64,000 nt of DNA, taken from the NCBI RefSeq assembly GCF_902686445.1, contig NC_062217.1, positions 169,599,098-169,663,097 of the forward strand, read 5' to 3'. Shown one piece after another: positions 37,291 to 48,536 of the stretch. The notes under the pieces are model-generated. The model ran no database searches and was not told where the DNA came from. It was given only the letters and a program-made list of their open reading frames with translations. Position 1 is the first letter of the stretch. Each line of letters opens with the position of its first letter. This stretch comes from Sciurus carolinensis (taxonomy: Eukaryota > Chordata > Mammalia > Rodentia > Sciuridae). The position numbers were made by a program, and so were the translations under genes.

Positions 37291-39689
37291 GTGAAGTTCC
37301 CGATTCATACCACACATGTTCCATGTCCCAAGTGTCAGTTGCCAGAAAAGCCAGCAAGTCAGTCAGTCCTCACCTAGGCCAAAGCACGACATCAGGAGCA
37401 ATAAACCCGACTGGGGAGGCCCAGGTTCTAGCCTTCCGTGGCTCCTGACTGAAGGTGACTTGCCCATTGGAGGCCTTCTCCTCAAGTAAGGGGAGAATCA
37501 GAGCAAAGATGCAGCAGGCGATGCTCAGCCACTCGTCAATCAGCAGTGGCTGTCAAGATGGCCTCCTCCAAGGTCACCGAGAACTCTGCTGGGCAGTCCT
37601 GCCAACAGCACAGAAGGAGGCTAGCTGGCCAGGCTGCCCTGCCCGTACCCTAAACTTGGAGAGCCCAGGTCTTCAGGTGCTCACTCCCCTCTGTGCAAGC
37701 CCATCTTCACTGCTTCAGACTGAGCACCTACTTCCACGTGCCTTTACTCTCATCGAGTGCTTCTATCATTCCAACTAGAATTCTAGGCCTTTCCATGCCT
37801 ACTTCTCTGAGCAGATCTTCATGTCTGTCTGCATTCTATGTTGTAAAGGGTGATCCAGCTCAGCTCCTCTCCCTGCCATCAGCACAGTTTCCTTTCCTGG
37901 CAGGAAGCAGGGCGGGGGAGGCAACAGGGCACAAGCAGCAGGCAACTGAAACAGGTGAAGGGACAGCCACTGGCTGAGAAGGCCACAAAGGCTTAGGCCA
38001 GTCCCTACAGTCCAGGGACTTGGCCAAGGAAAAACACAGCTGGCCTGCAGCTGCCAGGGCTGCCTGTTCAAGAAGGTCAAGGAGCCAGTAGCGTGAAGAG
38101 CTACACCACATGGCGACCAAGGAGGGCCACTGTCCCTTGTTAAAAGTAGCCCCAGTGGCACGCAGGGCAGAGACTGAAGGCTGGCCAAAGGGAGCTTCAC
38201 CCAGTGAGGCCCTGCCCAGCAGAGAGCTGTGCACGACTGCCAGACGCCGGCACAGCCCTCTGCTGACTGCACGGGCTCTTTAACCAGTGGAGCCCGTGGC
38301 CCCGGCAACCCGGCGCTCCCACTCACAGGCCAGCCCTCAGCAGCTCCCTGCTGTGCTGCCACACTAGTGTCCTCGTGCTCCTCTTCCACCCCAAACTGCA
38401 CGGGTCCCTCACACATCTGCTAACAACAGTTGCAGCCTGTTCTGAGGCCTCCTTGGGGAAGGTCGGGATGCATGTGGGCAGCTGTGATCAATCGAACCTC
38501 TGTCTCAGCGTCCTGACCCTTCCCGATGAAGGTCTTGCTTCTGTTTGAAGCACTGTTGAAAAATGCAATTTGTTGCTCTTTCAAGCTGACCAGCTTGGAG
38601 TTAAAACTATGGCAAGGACTGTGGCACCCAGGGCACAGCATTCAATGGGTAATCTCATTAACTGTTGCTTTTTCTGTAATCTTTGCTCACACACATGATC
38701 CACATCTAAATGGCCAGGCATGGTTCAAGCCTTGCCAGAAGACAACCAACGCCTGGTCAGACCAGGTCTCAAATAAGCAGTAACTAATAAAGTCAGCAAA
38801 AGCCCTGCTGATAAAGTCCTCGGCTCGGCCAGGCCTCGCCCTCAATGCACACCGTTGCTGCGCAAAGGGAAGGCTGTGGCTTCACATGAACTCCAGGCAG
38901 AAGGGTCTCGGAAGACCACACGAGGACAACCATGTGGGGAGGGCAGCAGGACTGAGACAGGAGCACGCTGACTTGGAGGAGCTCGCTCTGGGGAGCGGGG
39001 AAGGGCAGATACCTCCGGACCAGTCCTGGCATCTTCTCCCCTCTGGGGCGCTCCTCATCCCATCAGCTCCCTCACTCAGGATCCAGACAGCCAGGGCACC
39101 TGCACCCACCATCTAGGCAGTTGGGTTCTTGCAAGACTGAGCAAAGATCATCGGACAGCAATGTCTACACCCCACCACTGCGTCTCGTCCTCACCGCTGA
39201 GAGGAGGGTCCCACTGCTGTTCATGACAGCTGTGCCCCAGGGATGCAGCTGGGAAAGGGGTAGCCATTGCCTCCTGGGATACTTCCACCCTGCTTCAAGG
39301 TGGACAAACAGATGAGAAAACACCATCTTCCTCCAGTAGGGGGCAAATCTGATGCTGTCGCCATTCTATAAGCCTCGGCTCTTCACACAGTTCATGGCCA
39401 GCCGGGCTGAGCTGAGGGGCCGGCTGTGGCCAGTAGGCCTCCTTCCATTTAGAAAGGCAAAGCAATGTGGAACAAGAAGCAGGACGTGACAAGGACAGGA
39501 GGAAAGGTGAAGAAAGAAAGAAAAACGGGAGTTCTTACGATAGTCTGAGTACACCTCCCAGGACCCCCTCGGCCTTCAGTTCGGCCTCTGGCGTCACCCA
39601 GAGCCCCCACTTTCCCTCATTCAGGCCTTGGGATGGGAGGGGAATAATCCGTGTTTGTGAGTGCTCACCCTGGGCCAGTCAGTGCACTC

Positions 39690-39800
39690 TGTGCGTGTGT
39701 GCACAGAGCTACACACACATACCAGTGCAGATATGCGTGCCCACAGAGACACACACCCACAGAGGTAGAGGTACACGTGCGCACATAGGCACTCACGTAC
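39690..39800. repeat. Degenerate CA-rich region
   Basis: Interrupted CA/TG runs such as 'gtgcgtgtgtgcacagagct', 'acacacataccagtgcagat' and 'gagacacacacccacagagg' form a decayed microsatellite. Confidence 0.7.
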
Positions 39801-40254
39801 ATTAAGCCATCCCACATGCACAGTAGTTTCCTTGTTCCTCCCCCAGTCCTCTGTTGATGGCTATGCTATCTGTTGCACAGTGATGTCAAGCAATTTGCCC
39901 AGGGCTCCTGCCTCCTGTCCCTCTTCCGGAGGCCTTCTGGCTTGTCAATGTTCACTTCTACATGCAGATCCTAAAGTGAAGACCATGTCTGAAGGGCCTG
40001 GCAGGCCTAGGAACCAGGAGAGCCTCCATCTCCCCAGGAGAGGCCAGAATGGACAAGTCCTGAGATCATACTTGCTCTTGCCAGAGGCTATACCCAGGAC
40101 ACTGGCTCCTGCTAAACCCAGCGCATGCGTGTGAAGGCGAGGCTAGGCTCTCAGCGCTCTCTGCCTCCCCTACCGGCTGGGTCTCTCCCCGGCCCCATTT
40201 TCCCCAGCAGAAGGGGTGGGCTCCAGCTCTTGCCACCACTTGGTCATTCTTCTC

Positions 40255-40380
40255 TTATTTTTTAATATTTTTTTAGTTGTCGGTGGACCTTTGTTTATGT
40301 ATTCATATGCTGTGCTGAGAACTGAACCCAGTGCCTCACACATACTAGGCGAGCTCCCCACTGAGCTACGACCCCAGCCC
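40255..40380 (-). mobile_element. ID-type SINE
   Basis: This is a reverse-oriented sciurid SINE: 'ttttagttgtcggtggacct', 'gtgctgagaactgaacccag' and 'cctcacacatactaggcgag' ending 'ctacgaccccagccc'. No clear target duplication was seen. Confidence 0.88.
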
Positions 40381-41280
40381 TACTCTGGCCACTCCTAACT
40401 GAAAAGGTACTCTGCACCTTTAATCTGAAGTGTTCATGCACCTGGTTCCAGAAGCCACGTGCAAAGGGGCCCCTTCACAAGAATGCTCAAGTGAAGCAAA
40501 GGTATAAGCCAAGATCAAAGACTTGTGACAGGTCTCTGGGCAAGCTTAAGGAAGCACAGGCTGGCACCCCACCTAGGTACAAGCCCACCCTTCCACAAAC
40601 CCCTCTCCCACAGGCGCAGACCCTGCCACCTCCTGGAACTTGCAAACGTTGAGGGCAGTCCTGCACATGGGGACTGGGGTCTTCGAGCAACTGGCCAACC
40701 TCGGCCACTCTGGCAACATGCAGGTCCCTCTATACCAGGGACATTCTCACTCGTTAGGTACCCAGGCCAAGGGTCCAACATTGCCCTGGCTCAGTCCAAG
40801 GCTCTTCTTAAACACCTAAGAATTGCCCTAGGCCTGGTTTTCAGGGCCCCTTGGAAAAACAAGGCTCAACTCCTAGGGCTATAAAGCATCTAGTGGGGGA
40901 GTGAAAACAAGCAGAGCCCCAGAGCCCCATGGAGAAGGGCTGGCAGGGTCCAGTGCTGAGAAGGAGATGCTTCAGGGTCCACAGGCTCCATCTCCAGGGC
41001 TCTTGGTCACAGGACACTAGGTACACACCCCTCCCAGGAGCCCCTCTGGACCTCTCCTATGCTCTGTCCTACCTGGGACTTGCTGCTGAGCAGGCGGCCA
41101 AGGACAGAGGGCCTGAACCAGGGCAGGTTCCTCCAGCTCCAGAGGACCCTCCCGGATCTTGGAGGCCTGCCTGGAGCCCATGAAGCAATCTATACATCTG
41201 GGCACCACCCCACCAAGAGAGATATTTTTAAGCGGTTTCCACCCAAGTGAGGCTGGAAACCATCTCCAACGATGCCAGTG

Positions 41281-41520
41281 GTGTTACCCCAACTTGTAGC
41301 TAGTAAAATATAATAACACGTGTAAGCTGTTTTTATTACCTCTCTAGCTTATTAGCTAATAAAATAAGCTCAGCATTAAAAATCTAACTGAGGCTGGGAA
41401 CTCAGGGTTCTAGGTGTCCTTTAGAAGTTAACCAAAGCTGTCACCTGTTCAGCCTTTTTTCCTATTGAAATTTCTCTGGGGAAGGAAACTTCCTCTTGAT
41501 ATCCAATGCATATGTTCAAT
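41281..41520. other. A+T-rich candidate regulatory element with palindromes
   Basis: This repeat-free stretch contains an E-box palindrome ACACGTGT (41316-41323) and a perfect 14-bp palindrome TTATTAGCTAATAA (41349-41362) nested in an AGCTTATT/AATAAGCT inverted repeat (41346-41353, 41363-41370). Paired TAAT half-sites suit homeodomain dimers. Function is inference. Confidence 0.35.
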
Positions 41521-42183
41521 CACGGTCTAGTGAGGTGAGTTCAAATATCCACTATATACCAAGGAGAAAGGGCATGGACCAGAGTCAAGAGGGAAGACAT
41601 GGAAGCTGGGCAAAGGGGCAATAGCTCTGCCTCAGGCTCCTCCAGCCTCTTCTCCCAGGGTCCAGGCTCTTGAGCAAAGGTGCTCTAGAGTGGATGGACC
41701 TGTACCTCTTTTGTGAGGGTCTCTAAGCTGGGAGGGGGACTAAAGGGGAGAAAAGGCAACATCCTCTTTCCAAAGTAGAAGGAAGCCCAGGTTGGACAAC
41801 AGCACAGGGCTGTGAAGGGTGTCAGCTATGCCCACCTTGGACAGAATAGGCACCACCAGTCTGCCACCATGGATCGACCACAGTGCTGCAGAAGAAGACC
41901 AATGCCACTGAGAACATCCTCACCACAAGCAGACCTTGGTCCCTTAAACCACGCAGTGATCAGAGTTTCTCTGCATTAAGACCAGAATCAGTGGCAACAG
42001 AGCAAGGGAGCACCTCCTGAGTGAACCCAAACAGCAGGACACATTCTGTCCACCACATCCACCCACCCCAGAGTCAACAGCACCCTGGGCCTCACTGACC
42101 AGGCTGGCATCCTTGGACTTCCCAGGCAAGAACCAAACGCAGCTAGCCCTGGACTCAGGGACTGTCCTGAGGAAGTGGACTGA

Positions 42184-42211
42184 CTCATTCAGATCACCTC
42201 ATTCAGATCAG
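42184..42211. repeat. 14-bp tandem duplication
   Basis: The units ctcattcagatcac (42184-42197) and ctcattcagatcag (42198-42211) differ only at the last base. Confidence 0.9.
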
Positions 42212-42850
42212 TACCCAAGATCAGTGCTGGCACAGGGCAGGCCCCAAGACAAAGAGGGTAAAATCCAAGGATACAGGCACGTGGCCAGAGGCCTCTCCTA
42301 TAGTAAACAGCAAGGATGGTCACAGAGGTGGCACAGAGGACAGCAGTCACAATTTCTTGGCAGTCTAACATTTTCAACAGTTTAATCAAAGGAATGAGCT
42401 ACCCCCCCCCCAACTTGCTCTCAGAAACCATTATCCACTGCCCGACCCCAGGATCAGCATAATCCGAGAGACGCTGAATGCAGTGTGTCTCCCAGAGGCT
42501 GCAGGGGCGCCTGAGAGGGCTGCCTGGAGGGCTAGGGGGGGTCTCACTGCTTCCGTTGGACTGCCTGCCACCGCCCGCCTCTTGCCATCTGTCTGCTCTT
42601 ACCCACTAGCACTGCGCACCACAGGGAAAGAGCGTGTCTCATTTTAAATGGAGAGAAATAGACACTTAAATAAAATGAACTTGAATCAATTTTCTTTGAA
42701 CAGGATGTTAAAGACAAGGGAATTAACCCACTCCTGGGCATTTCCAAAAGTGGCACTGTGCACTTGACCAGAACAGACCAGAACCAACGGAGGCGCCCCA
42801 GTGAACGCCAAGTGCTTCCGCAGCCCCCTTCAGGCCCCTGGGGCACCTAC

Positions 42851-43629
42851 CTGTGCCATCTTGGCAAGGTCTAGGGAAGGCCTCTGCTCCTGTACTTCTT
42901 CCGGGCGCCGCCGTTTTACACCAACCTTCTTGTCATTAAGGACACACGGCTGGGAGCGGCTGCGGGCGAGCCCACTGGAGCGTCTCACCAGCTCTGGCGT
43001 TGAGGCAGGTGTGCTGTTGGCTGAGGGTGGACAGTATTCCACGAAGGAAAACTGCTCATGTGAGCAGGAGAGGGACCGATGCAGGTCTAGCCGGCCCCCT
43101 CCTGTGGGGTGTGGGTCGGGGGTCCAGGTGTCACCTGCCTGTCCACCGGGGGCCAAGCTTGGTGCCCCTTGGCAGGGCTGTCCCCCCAAGCGGTGGTGCA
43201 ATACCGCCTGGTGGCAGGGCGAGGAAAGCCCATTGGCCCGGGCAGGGAGGCTAAAGCTGGAGCTCCTCTGCATGGTGCCGACACCATTGGAGTAGCGCTG
43301 GACACTGCCCCCACTGTAGCACCGTCTCTTCTCCACAGGAGTCCAGACTTTGGACCCCAAGGGCCGCCATGATGTCCGGCAGCTGGACATCTCATCAGAG
43401 AAGGACAGTGACCGGCACTGGCGCTTGCTGGGGGGTGCTGAGGGGCTCCCATTGTGGTCACTGATGCTGAGGTCTTTGATCAGGTTGGTCACTGCACAGG
43501 CGGTCACAGCCTCCCGGTGCCACAGTGGGCCGTCCTGACACTTTTCTGGCAGACATTCCCAGATGCTGGCGCTCGGTTGGTCAACCTGAAGAGGGCACTT
43601 CCTGTCCAGGTCTCGCCATCTGTCATTTT
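42851..43629 (-). CDS. FAM53B: FAM53B large internal coding exon (exon 4)
   Basis: This exon encodes about 260 residues, from a split Glu codon (ENDRWRDLDRK...) to ...SLDLAKMAQ. FAM53B (simplet) is a small nuclear protein reported to promote beta-catenin nuclear localisation and Wnt signalling; family members bind 14-3-3 proteins. The acceptor is a pyrimidine-rich tract ending CACCAG before AAAATGAC, and the donor is CACAG/GTAGGT. The exon starts with two bases completing Glu and ends on a whole codon (779 nt = 2 + 777), fitting exon 3. Visible motifs in order are: the FAM53 signature KRQCRSLSFSDEMSSCRTSW followed by RPLGSKVWTPVEKRR; the serine-rich patches QRSSSFSLP and HRSLSCSHEQFSFVEYC; RSRSQP at 42947-42964, a match to the mode-1 14-3-3 pattern RSxSxP; and the basic cluster KKVGVKRRRP at 42902-42931, a likely nuclear localisation signal. 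No stop or frameshift is present, so it looks functional. Residues CQDGP at 43526-43540 seem longer than my memory of human (DSS). The plus-strand open frame over this exon is a shadow. Confidence 0.97.
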
Positions 43630-44099
43630 CTGGTGCATAAATAAATGACAAAGAAGAGACAGGATTGAGAGGCCTTCACATCAGCCCTCTCTTCCTACAC
43701 CAACAGCCTATTTTCCACATGGGAGTCAGAGGTCCTTAAAAACAACATCCAGTTCAACCTAATTTTTCAGATGAGAAACTGACGCTCAGACGGCGGAAGC
43801 ACGCTGAGCTGGAAGCAGAGTGTGGTCTAGGCTTCAGACAGCCGGTGTTTCCGAGGGGCTTTTCTCCCACAGTACTGCACTGCCTCTCAGGAAAATGCAA
43901 AGCCCTGTTTTTCACTCCAAGTTCTTTCTCATCTTTCCGGTAGGAAACATCTTGCTCTGTACCCTGCCCTGGCTGGTGGCAGACTCGGGCAATACACCTA
44001 CTAAGTTCCTATTCAGGTCTCAGTGGCTCTTAGGACAGGATTGAATATCCTGGTTAGAAGACCATGACCAAAGTCTTCTGGCATCTCAGATGGTCAACA

Positions 44100-44660
44100 T
44101 TAAAATGGAGCCGGGGTGCTGCTAGGTTATTTCATCCGAATTCCATCCCCCTGGTTAATAACAAAACCTGAATTTTTTATTGATTTACGTTCCCTCCGTC
44201 GAAATGCTCGACATCAAAAACAGTTGCCAAACACAATGCGTTCTGTGCTCACTTGATTCATTCCTGAAACTTAGGATATTTAAAGCAATTAAAATCTATA
44301 AGAGCAAGTCTTGGGCTGCACAGACTTAAGGGTTCAGTTTAAATTTACACATTCAGGTCTCTACTTGAATGAATGAATAAAAAAGCTAACTCTGCTATGA
44401 AATGCTGAATTTGCCCTTGAACTTTTATCTTACTGAAGTATTCAAGTTTTTCTACTATAGAATGAAGTACACATTGGGAATTTTAGAAGATGCAAATATA
44501 AATCTGACATAGTTCCCATATTCAAGCTTAGAGTACAAAAGCAGAGTTAAGAAATATGCTACGCTTTCAGGAACCAACATATCAGCACTTCCTATCTTTT
44601 CTAACCTGTATACATTTATAAATTTTGTAAATACGAATAGCTTGTGTCAGGCGCACAGCA
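44100..44660. other. Repeat-poor A+T-rich candidate conserved element
   Basis: The stretch contains no repeat I recognise and is markedly A+T-rich relative to its surroundings, yet it keeps CpGs at 44188-44211, including a GTCGA/TCGAC inverted repeat with a 5-base loop (44198-44202, 44208-44212). CpG retention in A+T-rich DNA and proximity to exon 4 suggest constraint. There is no direct evidence of function. Confidence 0.35.
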
Positions 44661-44719
44661 GGATAGAAGTAAAACCCAAAAGGACGCTCAGCAAGTGTTT
44701 GAATGCACTCGCTGTTCAG

Positions 44720-44890
44720 CAGGGTGGATCAGTCACTGAGCATCCACCTGGGCCATAAGATCTTCACCGCGCCTTGTGTGCAGGGACCACCAGGGCCAGG
44801 TGGGAAGACAGGCTCGGGAGGCTGGGTAACTGGCCCAGGTCTACGGCTGACACGTGACATGACGCGAAGCCCGTGCTCTCTTCACTTCAC
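44720..44890 (-). repeat. Possible MIR fragment
   Basis: The segment 'aggctgggtaactggcccag' followed by 'gtctacggctgacacgtgac' resembles reverse MIR. Confidence 0.4.
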
Positions 44891-45639
44891 CATTGGGCTG
44901 CAGGGAGGCACAAGTGAGCCCGATACCAGCCCTGCCCGAGGAGCTTGCAGGTCAGGAAAGCTGTGCTGCGGCTTTCAAAACTGTGATTCAACGCACACGC
45001 GATACACACTCCAGCAGCAAGACTACCAGCATAGCTCGTCTACCGATGGCCACTTCTCAAAGAGCACCAAGAGACAGGTCCTGAACAGACATCACTACCA
45101 GCCTCTACCATGCTGGTTTCAAGGGGGATGAACAACGCAGCCCAAGGGGGAGTCCAGGAGCCAACGGAAAGTCAAATCACGGCTAAACGTGATGCTCCTT
45201 CCTCTCAGGCACCTGCCACGTTATAGACAGAGCCCAAGGGGCTGGGACCCTGGACAGGAGACACAGAGGATCTTGGATGACGGAGATACAGGAGAGAGAT
45301 CTTCTGTAAGCCAGCTGAGAAGAAAGCAACACTGGCTAAACACTAAATTCACCTCATCCCAGAATCTTCCCAGGCCCTGAGCACAGTGAGTCCCCTGCCT
45401 GTGTCTTCAGTGGCATTTGATGAATAACTTCCAAACACAAATATCACCAGAAAACCTCTCTTTGCAAATTACACTTATGTCATTCAAATACATCTTCACT
45501 CCTCATGGAATGCATTCCCCTTGAGTATTTCCCAGTCCTTTAAAAGTTTCAATTTGACATTGGTCAGCAGGTCAAAGTTCAGCTAACTAAAAAAAAAAGT
45601 AAAATGAGAAGAAACATCAACTAACATGGGCTGAGTCTT

Positions 45640-45876
45640 AACCATATGTTATGAAGAAGGAAGAAAGGTATCCTAAGAAAAAGTGGAGATCTATGCATGA
45701 TGATGTTCATCACAATGACAGGAGTGACAGAAAAATGACAACTATAATTCAAAAGTCCTACAGAAGAGGGCTGGTTAAATACATTGTCAAGGAATAGCAT
45801 GTAGCGTGAAAAACAGTTTCAAGGACTACTTAATGATGTGGGGAAATGCAGCTGGTGTGATACTAGAAGCAGCAGG
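45640..45876 (+). mobile_element. L1M 3' fragment, left part (interrupted)
   Basis: The segments 'gagatctatgcatgatgatg' followed by ttcatcaca, and 'agggctggttaaatacattg', are typical of the end of an old L1. The match resumes after the SINE at about 46121. Confidence 0.65.
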
Positions 45877-45883
45877 ACAGAAG

Positions 45884-46063
45884 CTGGGCACCATGGCACA
45901 CACCTGTGATCCAGCTAGCACGGGGCTGAGGCAGGAGGATCACAAATTTGAGAACAGCCTCGGCAGCTTTGTGAGAGTCTGCCTCAAAATCAAAAGTGCT
46001 GGGGGAGTAGTTCGGTGGTAGAGAACTTGCCTAGAACAGGCAAGGCTAAATTCAATCCCCAGT

Positions 46064-46066
<3 letters not shown>
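45884..46066 (+). mobile_element. B1-dID composite SINE inserted in an L1M
   Basis: The left half 'gctgggcaccatggcacaca' and 'ggggctgaggcaggaggatc' is B1-like. The right half 'gctgggggagtagttcggtg' and 'ttcaatccccagtaaaacac' is ID-like. Its 3' tail has become a CA microsatellite. A short duplication acagaag brackets SINE plus microsatellite (45877-45883 and about 46119-46125). Confidence 0.88.
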
Positions 46067-46111
<45 letters not shown>

Positions 46112-46120
46112 TACACACAC
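46063..46120 (+). repeat. (CA)n microsatellite
   Basis: About 20 uninterrupted CA units are followed by imperfect 'aaacacatacacacac'. It grew at the SINE tail and is likely polymorphic in length. Confidence 0.95.
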
Positions 46121-46315
46121 AGAAGCAGAATATAAAACTGTTTGATTTTTATTTAGTAAAAATAAAAATGTACTGTTATATGTGAAGATGAAAATAACCA
46201 AAATGTTAATAGCTAATAGTCAATGATCAGTCAATGTTTGGTTGATTTATATTTTATTTTTTTGTTTTTCTATAGTTTTCAGATTTTCTATGAGGACAAC
46301 TGTGTTAACAGCATG
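46121..46315 (+). mobile_element. L1M 3' fragment, right part
   Basis: The segments 'agaagcagaatataaaactg', 'ataaccaaaatgttaatagc' and 'ttttcagattttctatgagg' continue the L1 3' UTR interrupted by the SINE. Confidence 0.6.
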
Positions 46316-47429
46316 TGAGGGCTATTAGCACTAAGTCCCCTGGTGCTGTGCTCTGGTTTAATTCAGGAAGTAAACCAGGGCCAGGACCAGAGCCAGCCAG
46401 GACCTAACCCTCATCCTCCTCTGCGTTTGCTCCTTTTAGTTTACAGAAGTTGTCACCAATTCTCTTCTGGGGCGAGGTACTGAGGTGCCACATGGGCCAG
46501 GAACATGGCGGACTAAGAAAGGAACCAGTACACCCAGTCACAGCTCAGTGAGTACTCCAAGGTGGTCCCATGGCTGGTATTTATGCACCTATGGCACCTG
46601 CAAGATTGTCTTGGCCAGGCTTCAAGAACCCCATGAAATGAGAAGAGGTTGATCCCATCCTCTGAGGATGTCACTTACTGTTCCATTTTTGTTTCAATGG
46701 CCTGGAATTTTCACAATCTCAAGAGACATCATGAGAAGGGAGAGTTCGGAGCCACATGAATGTGAACCTGGCAGTGCCACCCTGTCCCAAGGCTGCCCCA
46801 TGATACTGGAACTTTCTAACTGGATTCCTCAGGGACTCCCAACCACAGTTCTACCTCCTTACTGCCTCTAGAGAATTTCCGGAGGCCCCCACCTACTGTG
46901 GTCAGGCCTCTTGGTACACAGACATTTCAGTCTGGCATGCAGGCCTGCCCACGGTTTCCCCAGCACACCCTCCACTCCAGACACCAAACTTCTTAGGACA
47001 CTGGAGGTCAGACAACAATCATGTAGAATCAAAATCACCCTTGAAACTCCCCAGTCAGCCCTCAAACCATACCCCTCCTGGTCTGGGTAAACAACCCTGA
47101 AGAGTAATTCTTACATGCCAGCAATTCATTATGAAACTAAGAATTTATAATGAGACTGCAGGAATAAGCATAGGTAAATCTAAGCACAGAGGGCTGAGAG
47201 TCAAATTTGCTTGGACTTGAGGCTAACTACAAGTCCCCAGTGGGTCCTGGGGTTGAATGGTGAATTCTAACATGTCCTGCTTGCCAACAGGTCCTATTCC
47301 ATCCTGTGCAAACAGTAACCTATATGACCTTAATATGTAAGATTTCTTTGTTGTAGGGAAACAACAAAGAGTCAGTTCTCAACTCAGTCCTTAGTTCTAT
47401 GAGAGCACAATGTGACTGCAATCGCAGTC

Positions 47430-47720
47430 CTCTCCCAAACTTTAGTTCTTTAACACCCTTATGCTTTCACAAAGGCCTGGAATGTTCTTCTGCCTTTATC
47501 TTCTTTCCACCAAGAGAGCCTCTGAGTCTTCAACTTAAGAGTCACCAAAACCTCCTCCATATGGCCCCCTGGGCACCCACAGCAATTCGCCTAGATTTCC
47601 AATTATGCAGCTCATATGTTACAGGAGGCTTAATTATCTGCTTACATGTCTACCACTCTCCACCAGCTCTGGAGCACAGCCCAGCATGGTTCCCAGTGCA
47701 CAGCACTGAGCGAGGGATGC
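47430..47720 (+). repeat. L2 fragment
   Basis: The segment 'caaaggcctggaatgttctt' followed by 'cttaagagtcaccaaaacct' and 'aggaggcttaattatctgct' follows L2 3' order. Confidence 0.6.
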
Positions 47721-48359
47721 AGCATGGTGGGGAGAGGCGACGGAAGAAATGGGTAACAAAAATGTAGACCAAAGCCGCAGAGGACGTCACAGGGGTTCAC
47801 CGCATCTTATTTGTCATCTGTCCTTGACACAGGTGACCCTTCCCTGGTCAGGCAGGTCCCACCTGAACTCTCTACCCCATCTGGGCCATAGATGGCTACA
47901 TGTGAAGCAGGGGAGGAGATTGGTTAATGTCCAAGATACTTTGAAAATGCAAAGCACTGCTACTGTGTATCAACATCAAGCCAGGTGGCCACTTGTCCTG
48001 TCTGCAGAGTAGATAATATTGTAGTTGCTACTATCTTTATGACTTTGAGAAGTACAATAGGAGAAAGTAAAAACAACCAAGGCTATGTTTAGCCCTATGT
48101 TTTCCCCCTTCACTCAGAGAACAGAAAGCAATTTGTTGGGTCAGGTCACCAGACAAAAGAAACACAATAGAAGCAAATTTTTAATGGCAAGCTGCCCCAC
48201 GCGCTAAGCCCTAACATAGCACTTCACAAAGGGCCTCCGTGGGGCTCTGAGAAGATGCACTAGGTGCCCTGTCCCTCCAGGCAAGATTACTTCTACACAA
48301 AAACCCTAATTCCTTAAAATTGACAAGTTGTGGACATGTGGGGTCCACTGAGCAACAGT

Positions 48360-48460
48360 CACTTTGTGTGGTGGAAAGGGTATGGCCCTGGGTTCACACC
48401 TCAGTTCTTCAAATTCCAGAGCTGCTGTGAAGAGAAAATAAGGGCCAAGTAGAAGTCCTG
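48360..48460 (+). repeat. Possible MIR fragment
   Basis: The segment 'gtgtggtggaaagggtatgg' followed by ccctgggttcacacctcagt resembles the MIR 5' half. Confidence 0.45.
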
Positions 48461-48536
48461 AAACAGACTCTCAAAACTGGTGGCCATCATTATGCTAATT
48501 TCAGTATGACAATACCAGAAAATGTTCTTTTTTGGT

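Larger units (their letters stand above)
1..42850 (-). other. FAM53B: FAM53B intron 4, partial (downstream of exon 4)
   Basis: This is intronic sequence 3' of the exon 4 donor on the minus strand, running off the window, so the intron is at least 42.85 kb. I looked for the last coding exon (beginning NCQTFSSL in human, from memory) in the minus-strand translations and did not find it. The stretch is GC-rich with eroded MIR, L2, L1M and hAT copies and sciurid SINEs, listed separately. Stretches where I see no gene, clear repeat or signal are roughly 276-859, 2220-4270, 4386-5560, 6421-7545, 7710-8440, 9480-11300, 11480-12310, 19800-21200, 25330-27140, 29790-31870, 32650-34680, 37300-39690, 40381-41280 and 41520-42850. 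Most of these likely contain decayed repeats below my recognition limit. Confidence 0.88.

Noticed and set aside
42801..43295. Plus-strand 164-codon open frame over FAM53B exon 4
   Set aside because: It is the antisense shadow of the real exon, whose minus-strand translation is clearly FAM53B.
42830..43651. Reading the FAM53B exon as a complete 273-residue single-exon gene starting MSFIYAP
   Set aside because: The first seven codons and last six lie outside consensus splice sites; the family sequence begins at the acceptor and stops at the donor, so these are intronic read-through codons.
46063..46120. CA array considered as a CRISPR-like or functional repeat array
   Set aside because: It is a plain dinucleotide microsatellite grown on a SINE tail; there are no spacers.
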